Position numbers and translations under genes: made by a program. Positions 29,521-38,808 of a stretch of DNA of 64,000 nucleotides are shown piece by piece. The notes below the pieces were generated by a model, which saw nothing but the letters and a program-made list of their open reading frames with translations, searched no databases and was not told the origin of the DNA. This DNA comes from an uncultured Opitutales bacterium. Its GTDB lineage: Bacteria; Verrucomicrobiota; Verrucomicrobiia; Opitutales; UBA953. The DNA is taken from NCBI GenBank assembly GCA_934675585.1, contig CAKUQY010000001.1:1-64000 (forward strand), in the 5' to 3' direction. Positions within the stretch are counted from its first letter, which is position 1; every line of letters begins with the position of its first letter.

Positions 29521-30519
29521 TTAGAGAGCTACGCCGAGCGCTTCAGCTGCGGTTGCGCGTTCTTCTTTAAGTTCTGCAATCGAAGCATCAATTTTTGCGC
29601 GAGCGAAATCGCTGATTGGAAGATCTTTAACGATTTCGTGGCTGCCGTCAGCGAGTGTGCGCACAGGGAAACCGGTGATAATACCAGGTTCTGTGCCGTA
29701 TTCGCCGTTTGACATCATGCAAACAGAGAACCAATCGCCAGCTGGAGTTGGCGTAACGAGTTTACGAACAGTTGCGAGCGCTGCATTTGCTGCCGAAGCT
29801 GCCGAAGAAGCACCGCGAGCTTTGATGACTGCGCCACCACGTTTTTGCACTAATGGAATAAATTCGTTTTCGAGCCAAGCTTTGTCCGTAATCACTGCTG
29901 TTGCAGGTTTGCCGCCGATCGTTGCGTTTGTGAAATCGGGGAATTGGGTCGATGAGTGGTTGCCCCAAATCGTCATATTTTTCACTTCGTTCACGTGAAC
30001 GCCAGCTTTTTCTGCGAGGAACGCTTTTGCACGATTTTCATCGAGGTGAGTCATCGCGAAGAAACGGTTTTCGGGAACGCCAGCAGCGTTGCGGCAAGCG
30101 ATCAAGCAATTGGTATTGCATGGATTGCCAACAACAAAAACATTAACGTCTTTCGCAGCAACCGCAGCAATTGCTTTGCCTTGACCCACGAAAATTTTGC
30201 CATTGATGCCGAGCAAATCTTTGCGTTCCATACCGTCTTTACGCGGAACCGAACCCACGAGCATACACCAGTTACAATCTTTGAAACCTTCCATTGGGTC
30301 AGAAGCAACTTTGATATCTGCCACGAGCGGGAACGCACAGTCGTTGAGTTCCATCACAACAGCTTCAACTTTGCCACGCATTGGCTCGATATCAACGAGA
30401 TTCAACGCAACAGGTTGATCTGGACCAAACACATCACCCGCAGCAAGGCGGAAAATGAGAGAATAAGCAATGTTACCAGCAGCGCCAGTAACCGCAACAC
30501 GAATTGGAGTTTTTGCCAT
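29521..30519 (-). CDS. mdh: Malate dehydrogenase
   Basis: 332 residues of the cytosolic-type MDH group. The NAD-binding loop is [11 protein letters not shown] (about 11). [16 protein letters not shown] holds the substrate-binding arginine pattern, MTHLDENRA lies near residue 160, and the catalytic histidine is in [12 protein letters not shown] (about 186). Interconverts malate and oxaloacetate. Monocistronic. Confidence 0.93.
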   Translation of the reverse strand: MAKTPIRVAVTGAAGNIAYSLIFRLAAGDVFGPDQPVALNLVDIEPMRGKVEAVVMELNDCAFPLVADIKVASDPMEGFKDCNWCMLVGSVPRKDGMERKDLLGINGKIFVGQGKAIAAVAAKDVNVFVVGNPCNTNCLIACRNAAGVPENRFFAMTHLDENRAKAFLAEKAGVHVNEVKNMTIWGNHSSTQFPDFTNATIGGKPATAVITDKAWLENEFIPLVQKRGGAVIKARGASSAASAANAALATVRKLVTPTPAGDWFSVCMMSNGEYGTEPGIITGFPVRTLADGSHEIVKDLPISDFARAKIDASIAELKEERATAAEALGVAL

Positions 30520-30734
30520 AGTTTTTTATTATTTTGAAGTTAATTTTTTGAATTATTAATAAGTATGAGCGTTCCCGCGAAAATAGTAAAGTAAATACTT
30601 TTTTAATTGAGAATTCAAAACTCGCGGGAACGCGCGGACGTATTCCCGTTCCCGCAAATTTTAGTTTTCGTTTTTTTAATTTGAAGAGCGTGGCGCAAAA
30701 TTATAAAATAGTCAGTAATAACAAATTAAAAAAT

Positions 30735-32522
30735 ATGCTTCGCACACACAATTGCAACAGTTTAACTATCGAAGACAACAACAAAACCGTAACACTCATC
30801 GGCTGGGTGGATACGGTTCGCGACCTCGGCGGCGTGCGCTTTGTAGATTTGCGCGACCGTGAAGGCATCACTCAAGTCGTTTGTCATCCCGACAATACCG
30901 AAGTGCACGAAATCGCAAAAAATCTTAAAGACGAATCAGTCATTCAAGTAACAGGACGCGTTACGATGCGCGAGCCAGATACGATTAACGAAAAGCTCAA
31001 AACCGGTAAAATCGAAGTCGTCGCCGACAAAATCGTTGTCGAAAACGTTTGCGCACCGTTGCCGTTCCCGATGGACGATGACAAGGCAGACAAAGTGAAT
31101 GAAGACTTGCGCGGCGAATTCCGCTTCCTCGACTTGCGCCGTCCCCGCAACATCAATTTGCTCCGCATGCGCGCAAAAGCTGGGCACGCGATTCGCAATT
31201 ATTTAGACAGCCAAGATTTCGTCGAAGTCGAAACGCCGACGCTCTTCAAATCGACTCCCGAGGGCGCGCGCGAATTTCTCGTGCCAAGCCGCATGAATCC
31301 TGGACAATTTTACGCGCTGACGCAATCGCCACAACAATACAAACAAATGTTGATGGTCGCAGGCATTGAACGCTATTATCAAATGGCGCGCTGTTACCGC
31401 GACGAAGATTTGCGCGCTGACCGCCAGCCAGAATTTACGCAAGTCGATATTGAAATGTCGTTCATCGACCGCGAAGATATTTACGCGCTCATCGAAGGCA
31501 TGCTCAAAAAAGTTTGGAAAGATGTGCTCGACATGGACATCCCAACACCGTTCCCGCGCATGCACTACCAAGAAGCAATGGACCGCTATGGCGTTGACAA
31601 ACCCGACACGCGTTTTGCAATCGAAATCACCGACTTCACCGATTTGTTTAAAAATTCAAGCTTCAAAGTCTTCAATTCTGTCGCCAACAGCGAAGGCGGA
31701 GTCGTGCGCGCGATCAACGCCAAAGGTCTCGAAGACATAACCCAAGGCGAATTGACAAATCTCGAAAACATCGCGAAAACGCTCGGCGCGAAAGGCCTTG
31801 CCTTCATCAAAGCGGCAAACGGCGAATGGAAATCTCCAATTTTGAAATTCTTCTCCGAAGAAGAAAAAGCCGCGCTCAAAGAAAAACTCAACATCGAAGA
31901 CGGCGACATCGTTTTCTTCGCGGCGGCTCCTTGGGAACAAGCATCGGCGATTCTCGGGCGCATTCGTCTTGAAGCCGCAAAATTGCTCCAAGCGCGTGGC
32001 AAATTGGTAATTCCAAAAGATAAATTCAACTTCCTTTGGGTCATCGAGTTCCCGCTGATGCTTTGGGACGAAGAGCAAAACCGCTATGTCTCGGCGCACC
32101 ATCCGTTCACGTCGCCGATCAAAGAAGACATTCCGTTGCTCGACACCAATCCAAAAGCGGTTCACGGCCAGCACTACGACATCGTTCTCAACGGCGTTGA
32201 ACTCGGTGGCGGCTCGATTCGTATTCACAATCCAAACTTGCAAAAGAAAGTTTTTGAAGACGTTTTGCAAATTCCAAAAGACGTTGTCGAATCGCGCTTC
32301 GGCTACATGCTCAAAGCGTTCAGCTACGGAGCGCCACCACACGGCGGGATCGCGCTCGGCTTCGATCGCTTGGTAACGATGCTCGCGGGACGCAACTCGA
32401 TTCGAGACCTGCTCGCGTTCCCGAAAACGCAACGCGGTCAAGACCTGATGGCAAACTGCCCGTCGCCCGTTACCGAACGCCAGCTCAAAGACGTTCACAT
32501 TCAAATTCGCGGCGACGAATAA
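30735..32522 (+). CDS. aspS: Aspartyl-tRNA synthetase
   Basis: 595 residues, bacterial type. N-terminal OB-fold (about 1-105), class II core with QSPQQYKQMLMVAG (motif near 192) and the motif 2 loop RCYRDEDLRADRQPEFTQ, the bacterial GAD insertion (about 290-405), and motif 3 GIALGFDRLV. The ATG at 30735 (MLRTHNCN) matches the family start better than the upstream in-frame start at 30681. Ends in a terminator. Confidence 0.95.
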   Translation: MLRTHNCNSLTIEDNNKTVTLIGWVDTVRDLGGVRFVDLRDREGITQVVCHPDNTEVHEIAKNLKDESVIQVTGRVTMREPDTINEKLKTGKIEVVADKIVVENVCAPLPFPMDDDKADKVNEDLRGEFRFLDLRRPRNINLLRMRAKAGHAIRNYLDSQDFVEVETPTLFKSTPEGAREFLVPSRMNPGQFYALTQSPQQYKQMLMVAGIERYYQMARCYRDEDLRADRQPEFTQVDIEMSFIDREDIYALIEGMLKKVWKDVLDMDIPTPFPRMHYQEAMDRYGVDKPDTRFAIEITDFTDLFKNSSFKVFNSVANSEGGVVRAINAKGLEDITQGELTNLENIAKTLGAKGLAFIKAANGEWKSPILKFFSEEEKAALKEKLNIEDGDIVFFAAAPWEQASAILGRIRLEAAKLLQARGKLVIPKDKFNFLWVIEFPLMLWDEEQNRYVSAHHPFTSPIKEDIPLLDTNPKAVHGQHYDIVLNGVELGGGSIRIHNPNLQKKVFEDVLQIPKDVVESRFGYMLKAFSYGAPPHGGIALGFDRLVTMLAGRNSIRDLLAFPKTQRGQDLMANCPSPVTERQLKDVHIQIRGDE

Positions 32523-32542
32523 TCCGCGTTCCCGCAAAAACG

Positions 32543-32580
32543 AAAAGCCGTTCCCGCAAAATTTCGAGAGCGGCTTTTTT
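32543..32580 (+). terminator. Terminator after aspS
   Basis: AAAAGCCG (32543-32550) pairs with CGGCTTTT (32571-32578) and runs into a T tract. The interior contains a motif copy. Confidence 0.85.
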
Positions 32581-32622
32581 CATTATTGACCGAAAAATTT
32601 TTCTTCAATAAACTTTTAAACT

Positions 32623-34122
32623 ATGGATCTCACGCCCGACAATTATCTGTTCATTCTGTCAATTCTACTTTTTACAAGTATTCTCGCGAGCAAAGTTTCC
32701 TCAAAAATCGGTGTCCCGATGCTGTTGCTGTTTCTCGGGATCGGTCTGGTCGCGGGACAAGAAATAAAATTCGAAAGCATGGAAACAACGAGTTTAATCG
32801 GCGAACTCGCGCTCGTTTTCATTTTGTTTTCGGGCGGTTTGGACACAAAATTTCGCGACATTCGCCCCGTTTTAACGCAGGGAATTATTTTGTCTTCGCT
32901 GGGAGTTCTCCTGACGGCGGCACTACTCGGGGGCGCAATTTACGCGCTGTCGCAACTGCCGTTCACGGGAGTCCACTTCACGCTCGCGGAATCGCTGCTT
33001 TTGGGCTCGATCGTTTCTTCGACGGACGCCGCTTCCGTTTTTTCGATTTTCCGTTCCCAACGCTCAACGCTCAAAAATAATCTGCGTCCCATGCTCGAGC
33101 TTGAAAGCGGCTCCAACGACCCGATGGCTTACGTGCTGACGATTTCTCTGACGAGCTTTGTCATCGCCCAAAACACGGGAGCGGCGAATCCGGAAATTCT
33201 CGCCGCGATTTACAATCTCGCCGTCAACATGGTCATCGGTGGCGCGCTGGGCTTTGCTTTCGGCAAACTCATCGTTTTCACGATTAACAAATCGCAACTT
33301 TACGTCGAAGGGCTTTATCCGGTTCTCATTCTTGCGCTGACCGCGCTTTCGTTCGCTACGACCAAAATGCTCGGCGGGAACGGCTTTCTGGCGGTTTACA
33401 TCGCGGGGCTCATTCTCGGGAACGCCAATTTCATTCACAAAAAATCGATGACCAATTTTTATGACGGTTTCGCTTGGCTGATGCAGCTGATGCTTTTTAT
33501 CACGCTCGGGCTGTTTGCGGATTTCGGCTCAATCAAAAAAGTTGCGCTCGTCGGTGTCATCATTTCGCTCATTCTCATTTTCGTCGTTCGACCGATCGCG
33601 GCGGGACTTTGCCTGTTCCCGTTTCGGCTCGATAAAAAAGATCTGGCGTTCGTTTCTTGGGGCGGGTTGCGCGGCGCCGTTCCCATCGTTTTCGCGCTGA
33701 TCCCGATCGCCGATCCCAATTTCAACGACGAATGCGCGAAACTCATTTTCAACATCGTTTTCTTCATTTCCGTTTCGTCGCTGATTTTTCAGGGAACGAC
33801 GCTTTTTAAAATCGCCGCCTGGCTCGGGCTCACAGAAAAAGACGCCACGCCCGCGCATTCTGTTTTCGACCGCGAAACCGAAGATCTCAACACTTTTATG
33901 AGCGATTTCGCGCTCAAAGCCGGCGACGCAGGCGAAAACAGCACACTGGCAGAACTCGCGTTCCCGCGCGGCGCGCTCGTCGTGATGATCAAACGCAACG
34001 AAAACTTTTTTACGCCGCGCGGGAACACAAAACTCGTCGCGGGCGACATTCTTCAACTTCAGGCGGACACGCCCGAACACCTCGAAAGCGCCAAAAAAAT
34101 TCTCCGCGGGAACGATTCCTGA
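32623..34122 (+). CDS. K+/H+ antiporter (CvrA/NhaP2 type, CPA1 family)
   Basis: 499 residues, about 12 membrane helices then a cytosolic TrkA-C (RCK_C) domain (about 410-499). ESGSNDPMAYV contains the essential acidic residue of the NhaP2 type. SWGGLRGAVPIVFAL is the conserved family segment. Role inferred: pH and K+ homeostasis with nucleotide or ligand gating through the C-terminal domain. Confidence 0.88.
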   Translation: MDLTPDNYLFILSILLFTSILASKVSSKIGVPMLLLFLGIGLVAGQEIKFESMETTSLIGELALVFILFSGGLDTKFRDIRPVLTQGIILSSLGVLLTAALLGGAIYALSQLPFTGVHFTLAESLLLGSIVSSTDAASVFSIFRSQRSTLKNNLRPMLELESGSNDPMAYVLTISLTSFVIAQNTGAANPEILAAIYNLAVNMVIGGALGFAFGKLIVFTINKSQLYVEGLYPVLILALTALSFATTKMLGGNGFLAVYIAGLILGNANFIHKKSMTNFYDGFAWLMQLMLFITLGLFADFGSIKKVALVGVIISLILIFVVRPIAAGLCLFPFRLDKKDLAFVSWGGLRGAVPIVFALIPIADPNFNDECAKLIFNIVFFISVSSLIFQGTTLFKIAAWLGLTEKDATPAHSVFDRETEDLNTFMSDFALKAGDAGENSTLAELAFPRGALVVMIKRNENFFTPRGNTKLVAGDILQLQADTPEHLESAKKILRGNDS

Positions 34123-34149
34123 GCCGCGCCGTTTTGCGTTCCCGCCAAA

Positions 34150-35112
34150 TTATTTTTCGGTGTCCGCCGTTTTCGCGGGAACGTAGCGTTTTAGTTGGAT
34201 CGAGTTCCAAATGTTGTGGCAAATCACGTAAAATGTTGGCCCAAGCGCAACGATCGGATTAAAAAATGCCAGCCCGACCCAAAGCATCAGCATCGTATTT
34301 TTCTGCCCGAGCGATTGCGAACATTCGCGCCGAAAGCGCTTTTCGCCCATAAAATAACCGCAGACAAAATGCACCGCGCACATCACCGCCGCCAGCGCGA
34401 AAATGCCCGCAATCTGCCCGAAAGTGATTCCCTCTTGACGCGCGATGTAGGCAGAACTTTGCGCGCAACAGTTGAAAAGCATAATCATCCAAATATAAAA
34501 CGACAAAAATTTATATTTGCGCGCAAAACGCATTCCCGCGTCCCAAAAATTGCGCAAAAACATTGACAGTAAAAACGGCGTTCCCACCACAAAAATCGCG
34601 CTTTTCGCCAAATCGAAAGTTTCAATTTCGTACTCGTTGCCGATCACAAGATGCACGAGCGGCGCGAGCGCAACCGCGACAAACAAATTAGAAAGCACCA
34701 CGCTCACGGTCGCGTAATCCGCACGCCTGCCGAGCAACGCGGTAATCACGGGAGCGGCATTCGCCGTCGGCGTCATCGCCATCAAAAACGCCATCACCGC
34801 GTAATTAAAATTTCCCGTAACCAATTTCACCGCCCAAAACATCACAACCGCAAATGCCACCATAAACGCCAAAATCGCAACGTGGCTCCAAGCAAACGTT
34901 TCCCGCGAAAATTTTACATCGATAAACGCCAAAAACAGCATCGTCATCACAAAATACGGTACGAGCGTTCCCGCGTTAATCGTTCCCGCAACCTGCTCCA
35001 CCGAAAAAAAATCCTGCGTCGAAGGAAACAAAAAAGGGAAAATGCAGCCAGCGACGATTGCACTCACCAAACACAGCATGCGGCGCGTTCCCGGATTAAT
35101 ATTAATTTTCAT
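34150..35112 (-). CDS. BASS-type (bile acid:sodium symporter-like) transporter
   Basis: 320 residues from the ATG at 35112 (the in-frame upstream start adds 12 unlikely residues). About ten membrane helices. TPTANAAPVITALLGRRADYATVSVVLSN resembles the crossover region of BASS/SBF family members. Substrates of such proteins range from bile acids to pyruvate and pantothenate. Convergent with the antiporter. Confidence 0.65.
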   Translation of the reverse strand: MKININPGTRRMLCLVSAIVAGCIFPFLFPSTQDFFSVEQVAGTINAGTLVPYFVMTMLFLAFIDVKFSRETFAWSHVAILAFMVAFAVVMFWAVKLVTGNFNYAVMAFLMAMTPTANAAPVITALLGRRADYATVSVVLSNLFVAVALAPLVHLVIGNEYEIETFDLAKSAIFVVGTPFLLSMFLRNFWDAGMRFARKYKFLSFYIWMIMLFNCCAQSSAYIARQEGITFGQIAGIFALAAVMCAVHFVCGYFMGEKRFRRECSQSLGQKNTMLMLWVGLAFFNPIVALGPTFYVICHNIWNSIQLKRYVPAKTADTEK

Positions 35113-35259
35113 CTCATCAATTCTACGCCAAGCGCCCGAAAAATTCAAGTCGCCGACGCTCCCAAAAACGCGCGAAAATTTTGCACGCGAACGAGAATTG
35201 ATTTTTAACGCATACCAAGCGAAGCGACATTGAACATTTCGCGGATTTTACGCAAATTG

Positions 35260-35517
35260 CACGGATTATTTTTTTAATCGCAAAGAAAGCGAAGGAAATA
35301 AAGGTTTAGTTTTAACGCAGATGACACGGATTTTAAGCAAATTACGCAAATTTTTTGTTGGGATTTTATTCGGCGGGAACAAACTTTGAGCGCTGAAAGC
35401 GCGACAGAATTAGCCTAGGCGCAAGCCCTGGGAAAAGAAAATAAAAGCCACGAGCCCTGAAAGGGCGACTCTCACCACAAACGCCAATGCGCGGGAACGA
35501 AAAATTGCGTTCCCCAA
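35260..35517. repeat. Dispersed repeat downstream of PEP-CTERM gene 3
   Basis: Inverse of 9305-9640 with long near-identical blocks, including the last codons of the two PEP-CTERM genes. Also related to 53320-53560. No gene in 35113-35517. Confidence 0.8.
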
Positions 35518-36135
35518 TTATTTACGACGACGGCGACGCGTTCCCGCCAAAGCCAGCGCAAGCGTTCCCGCGACCAAACCAAACATCGACGGCTCGGGAA
35601 CGGCAAAAAATTCAACCGACAGCGTCGTGGCGCCCTTGTCATAATCCAAAAAACAACCATCGACGCGCCCGTCCATACCAATTAAAATCGCGACATCGTT
35701 CCCTTTTGTAATTTTTTGAAGCACGGACGTAATGTCGATCGAAAGCATAGACCCATTTTGAGCTAACGTAAGCGAAGTTGAAACAAAACCAGCTTCCTGA
35801 TTTACGCTCTCAATAATTTCCTTTGCAATAGCTTCGTCCAAATCAGTATTTTCACGCTCCACCGCCCAAAATTTCAAATTGAAAGTGCCGAAAAAATCTT
35901 CCAAATAAATATTAAACGTCGCCGATTTAAGATTGCTAAAATCAAGTTCCGAAGCTTCAAACGTGTAAAATCCAGAATCTCGCTCCAACCAGGAACCCCT
36001 CAGTGCAATCGCGTTATCATCATACCAATATCCAAGATGAAAATTCCCCGCTTTTGCGTAATCCAGCGTTGTGGTGGCAAATGCGGCGAGCGTTCCCGCG
36101 GTGAGAAGAGAAGTAATAACAATAAGATTTTTCAT
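35518..36135 (-). CDS. PEP-CTERM sorted surface protein
   Basis: 205 residues. The signal peptide covers about 1-19. The core (TTTLDYAKAGNFHLGYW ... LDFSNLKSATFNIYLEDFFG ... SLTLAQNGSMLSIDITSVLQ) reads as a beta-sandwich and resembles the DNRLRE-type envelope domain seen in secreted proteins, but I am not certain. The C terminus is VPEPSMFGLVAG, a hydrophobic helix, and RRRRRK. Upstream and downstream flanks match those of the gene at 8528-9304, in inverted orientation. Confidence 0.85.
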   Translation of the reverse strand: MKNLIVITSLLTAGTLAAFATTTLDYAKAGNFHLGYWYDDNAIALRGSWLERDSGFYTFEASELDFSNLKSATFNIYLEDFFGTFNLKFWAVERENTDLDEAIAKEIIESVNQEAGFVSTSLTLAQNGSMLSIDITSVLQKITKGNDVAILIGMDGRVDGCFLDYDKGATTLSVEFFAVPEPSMFGLVAGTLALALAGTRRRRRK

Positions 36136-36168
36136 GGTTTTTATAGGTTAAGCTTAAATTGCCCTTTC

Positions 36169-36196
36169 ATTCTAAAAGTAAAAAAAAAAAACGCAA
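36169..36196 (-). promoter_or_regulatory. Promoter with poly-T spacer, PEP-CTERM gene 3
   Basis: On the minus strand TTGCGT (36196-36191) and TAGAAT (36174-36169) are 16 bp apart. The spacer includes most of a run of 12 T. The gene starts 33 bp downstream. Confidence 0.6.
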
Positions 36197-36329
36197 GCGT
36201 TTTTTGTCTCCAAAAGCAAACAATTCGTTAAACCGTTCGAAAAATTCGGCTTAATTCGGGGACAAACAAATTCCCGTTCCCGCTATTGGCTTGCTTTCGC
36301 AAAAAAACTAAGCTTTAATTTAAAAGACC

Positions 36330-38510
36330 ATGAAGCCCCTGATTTTATTTTTTACAATGCTTTTCGCGGGAACGCCTTTTTTGGCGGCAAACGGCTACGC
36401 GCTCGTTCCCGCGCCCGTTGAAATTAAAGCGAACGAAAACGATTTTTTTGTTTTAAACGCGCCAATGACAATCGCGACCGACGTTCCCGCGGCGCAATTT
36501 TCAGCCGATTTTTTGACAAAAAAAATCAACGGCAAACGTGTTCCCGCAAACGGAAAAATCGTTTTTGAAAAACTGAACGCTCCCGAAAAAATCAACGGCA
36601 ACCACGAGGGCTACACGCTCGACGTTTCCCGCGAAAAAATCACTATTCGCGCGCTCGACAACGCAGGATTTTTCTACGGCGCGCAAACGCTTTTGCAATT
36701 GCTCGATGACGAAAAAACGCGTTCCCGCGGCGCGCTTAAAAGTTTGCAAATTCGCGACTTCCCGCGTTTTCAATGGCGCAGCGTGATGCTCGATTCGGCA
36801 CGACATTTTCAGGATTTTGAATGGGTCAAAAAAATCATCGACCTGCTCGCCTCGCAAAAAATCAACACTTTTCACTGGCATCTCACCGACGATCAGGGCT
36901 GGCGCGTCGAAATCAAAAAATATCCACAACTCACAGAAATTGGCGCCTGGCGCGACGGAATAGGCTTCGGATTTCTTGAAAACGAAAGCGTTCATTACAA
37001 CGCAAAAAAACAATACGGCGGATTTTACACGCAGGAGCAAATCCGCGAAATCGTCGCTTACGCGCGGGAACGCAACATCACTATCATTCCCGAAATTGAA
37101 TTGCCAGGCCACGCCGTCGCCGCGCTTTGTGCGTTCCCGCAACTCGGCTGCACGGGCGGACCTTATGAAATTTGGCTCAAAGGCGGCGTTTCCAACGATG
37201 TTTTTTGCGCGGGCAACGACGAAGTTTTTGAATTTTTAGAAAACGTTCTTGAAGAAATTGCGGAGCTGTTCCCGTCAAAAATCATTCACATCGGCGGCGA
37301 CGAATGCTCAAAAATCCGCTGGCAAAAATGTCCGAAATGCCAAGCGCGCGTCCGCGATGAAAATCTCCGCGGGAACGCAGAATTGCAAAGCTATTTCGTC
37401 AACCGCATCGCAAAATTTTTGGTTTCAAAAAACAAAACAATCATCGGCTGGGACGAAATTTTGGAAGACGGCATCACGCCCGACGCGATCATCATGAGTT
37501 GGCGCGGGAACAGCGGCGGAATCAACGCCGCCAAACGCGGACATCGCGCCGTAATGAGCCCGACAAATTACTGCTATTTCGACTACTCGCAGGCGCGCAC
37601 GGGCGAGCCGAAATCCTTCGGCGGGCTGGTGCCGCTCAAACGCGCTTACGATTTTGACCCAACGCAGGACGTTCCCGCTGAATTTCAAAACAAAATTCTC
37701 GGCGGCCAGGCGAATCTTTGGAGCGAATACATGCCGAACGAAGCGCAGGTCGAATACATGCTCGCGCCGCGCATTTCCGCGCTCGCCGAAGCCGTCTGGT
37801 CGCCGCGGGAACGCAAAAATTACGACGATTTTTCAACGCGCATGCTCGAGCAATACCGCCGTTTTGAAAAAGCAAATTGGAACTACCGCAAACCCGAAGG
37901 AATCATCATTCGGCTCGGCGCGGGAACGCTCGTTTTCGATGCGGATTTACCCAACGCGACCATCGCTTACACGCTCGACGGCAGCGTTCCCGACGAAAAT
38001 TCGCCACGCATTCAAAGCAACGTCGCACTAATCCTCCCGCAAGACAAATACAAAATCGTTCGCGCGCGCGCATTTTTGCCAAATGGCACGCTCGGCAAAA
38101 TCAACGAACGCCACCTGAATTTTCCGAAAGCGCTCGTCGAAACGACGCTACTGCCCTACCAAAATTTCGTTCCCGAAAACGCCATCGACGGCAACCGCGA
38201 CAGCTTTTTTTGGGCGGACGCGAACGTTCCCGCGGGAACGACTTTCACCGCCCGTTTTGATAAGCCGAAACGCTTCGGCAAAATCAGCTGCATCACTGGT
38301 AAAAATGAAAACGGCGGAGGCGGCGACAAGGCAGAAAACGCGGTTTTGGAAATTTCGCCCGACGGAAAAACCTGGCAAAAAATCGCGACGTTCAGACGCG
38401 GCATCGCCCACGCGACCGTTCCCGCGGGAACGCAAATTCTCGCAATCCGCATCCGTTTTATCGAATCTCAAGACACCTGGCTCGTCATCCGCGAAATCGA
38501 AGTAGAATAG
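36330..38510 (+). CDS. Secreted beta-N-acetylhexosaminidase (GH20) with F5/8C-like C terminus
   Basis: 726 residues. Signal peptide (about 1-20), GH20b zincin-like domain (about 25-140, EGYTLDVS...GAQTLLQLL), GH20 barrel (about 145-495) with the catalytic pair in HIGGDECSK, then a chitobiase C-terminal-like strand domain (FDADLPNATIAYTLDGSVP) and a discoidin-like domain (about 600-726). Releases terminal GlcNAc or GalNAc from glycans such as mucin or chitin oligomers. The barrel holds the insert KCPKCQARV. Stand-alone gene. Confidence 0.93.
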   Translation: MKPLILFFTMLFAGTPFLAANGYALVPAPVEIKANENDFFVLNAPMTIATDVPAAQFSADFLTKKINGKRVPANGKIVFEKLNAPEKINGNHEGYTLDVSREKITIRALDNAGFFYGAQTLLQLLDDEKTRSRGALKSLQIRDFPRFQWRSVMLDSARHFQDFEWVKKIIDLLASQKINTFHWHLTDDQGWRVEIKKYPQLTEIGAWRDGIGFGFLENESVHYNAKKQYGGFYTQEQIREIVAYARERNITIIPEIELPGHAVAALCAFPQLGCTGGPYEIWLKGGVSNDVFCAGNDEVFEFLENVLEEIAELFPSKIIHIGGDECSKIRWQKCPKCQARVRDENLRGNAELQSYFVNRIAKFLVSKNKTIIGWDEILEDGITPDAIIMSWRGNSGGINAAKRGHRAVMSPTNYCYFDYSQARTGEPKSFGGLVPLKRAYDFDPTQDVPAEFQNKILGGQANLWSEYMPNEAQVEYMLAPRISALAEAVWSPRERKNYDDFSTRMLEQYRRFEKANWNYRKPEGIIIRLGAGTLVFDADLPNATIAYTLDGSVPDENSPRIQSNVALILPQDKYKIVRARAFLPNGTLGKINERHLNFPKALVETTLLPYQNFVPENAIDGNRDSFFWADANVPAGTTFTARFDKPKRFGKISCITGKNENGGGGDKAENAVLEISPDGKTWQKIATFRRGIAHATVPAGTQILAIRIRFIESQDTWLVIREIEVE

Positions 38511-38535
38511 CCCGCGGGAACGCGAAAAAAAAGTG

Positions 38536-38564
38536 TTGACATGAAAATAAAATTAGCATTGAAT
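38536..38564 (+). promoter_or_regulatory. Promoter of the methionine uptake operon
   Basis: TTGACA (38536-38541) and TTGAAT (38559-38564) are 17 bp apart. Transcription would begin near 38571, before the leader peptide. Confidence 0.6.
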
Positions 38565-38592
38565 TGAAAGCATTACAAAATTTTTTAAACAA

Positions 38593-38676
38593 ATGAATAA
38601 TTCAATCAACAATTTTGTCGCTGTGGCGATGATGATGCGCAAGGAGAAACTTCGCGCGTCGCTTGATTGTATTTAA
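38593..38676 (+). CDS. Candidate leader peptide with three consecutive methionines
   Basis: A 27-residue open frame, MNNSINNFVAVAMMMR... ending DCI. It lies between the promoter at 38536 and a strong terminator at 38708-38747, ahead of an operon for methionine transport. Three adjacent Met codons (38629-38637) would stall ribosomes under methionine shortage. TTCGCGC (38651-38657) can pair with GCGCGAA of the terminator's 5' arm. This is the usual layout of ribosome-mediated attenuation. There is no known family behind this call, so translation needs proof. Confidence 0.5.
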   Translation: MNNSINNFVAVAMMMRKEKLRASLDCI

Positions 38677-38707
38677 AAAAAAATCATTAAGTTGATACTC
38701 CAAAAAA

Positions 38708-38747
38708 CGGGAGCGCGAATGTTAGAGTTCGCGCTCTCGTTTTTTTT
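38708..38747 (+). terminator. Leader terminator (candidate attenuator) before the porin-met operon
   Basis: CGGGAGCGCGAA (38708-38719) and TTCGCGCTCTCG (38728-38739) form a 12-bp stem with an 8-nt loop and eight T. It stands 61 bp upstream of the porin start, so it would block the operon unless relieved. It does not contain the iterated motif. Confidence 0.85.
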
Positions 38748-38808
38748 ATTTTCATTTTTCTACCTACAAACAAACACAAACAACAAACTCACAAACAAAT
38801 TAAAAACT

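Noticed and set aside
38692..38808. N-terminal extension of the porin frame
   Set aside because: It would translate the terminator hairpin and place 39 residues before a perfect signal peptide. The ATG at 38809 is far better.
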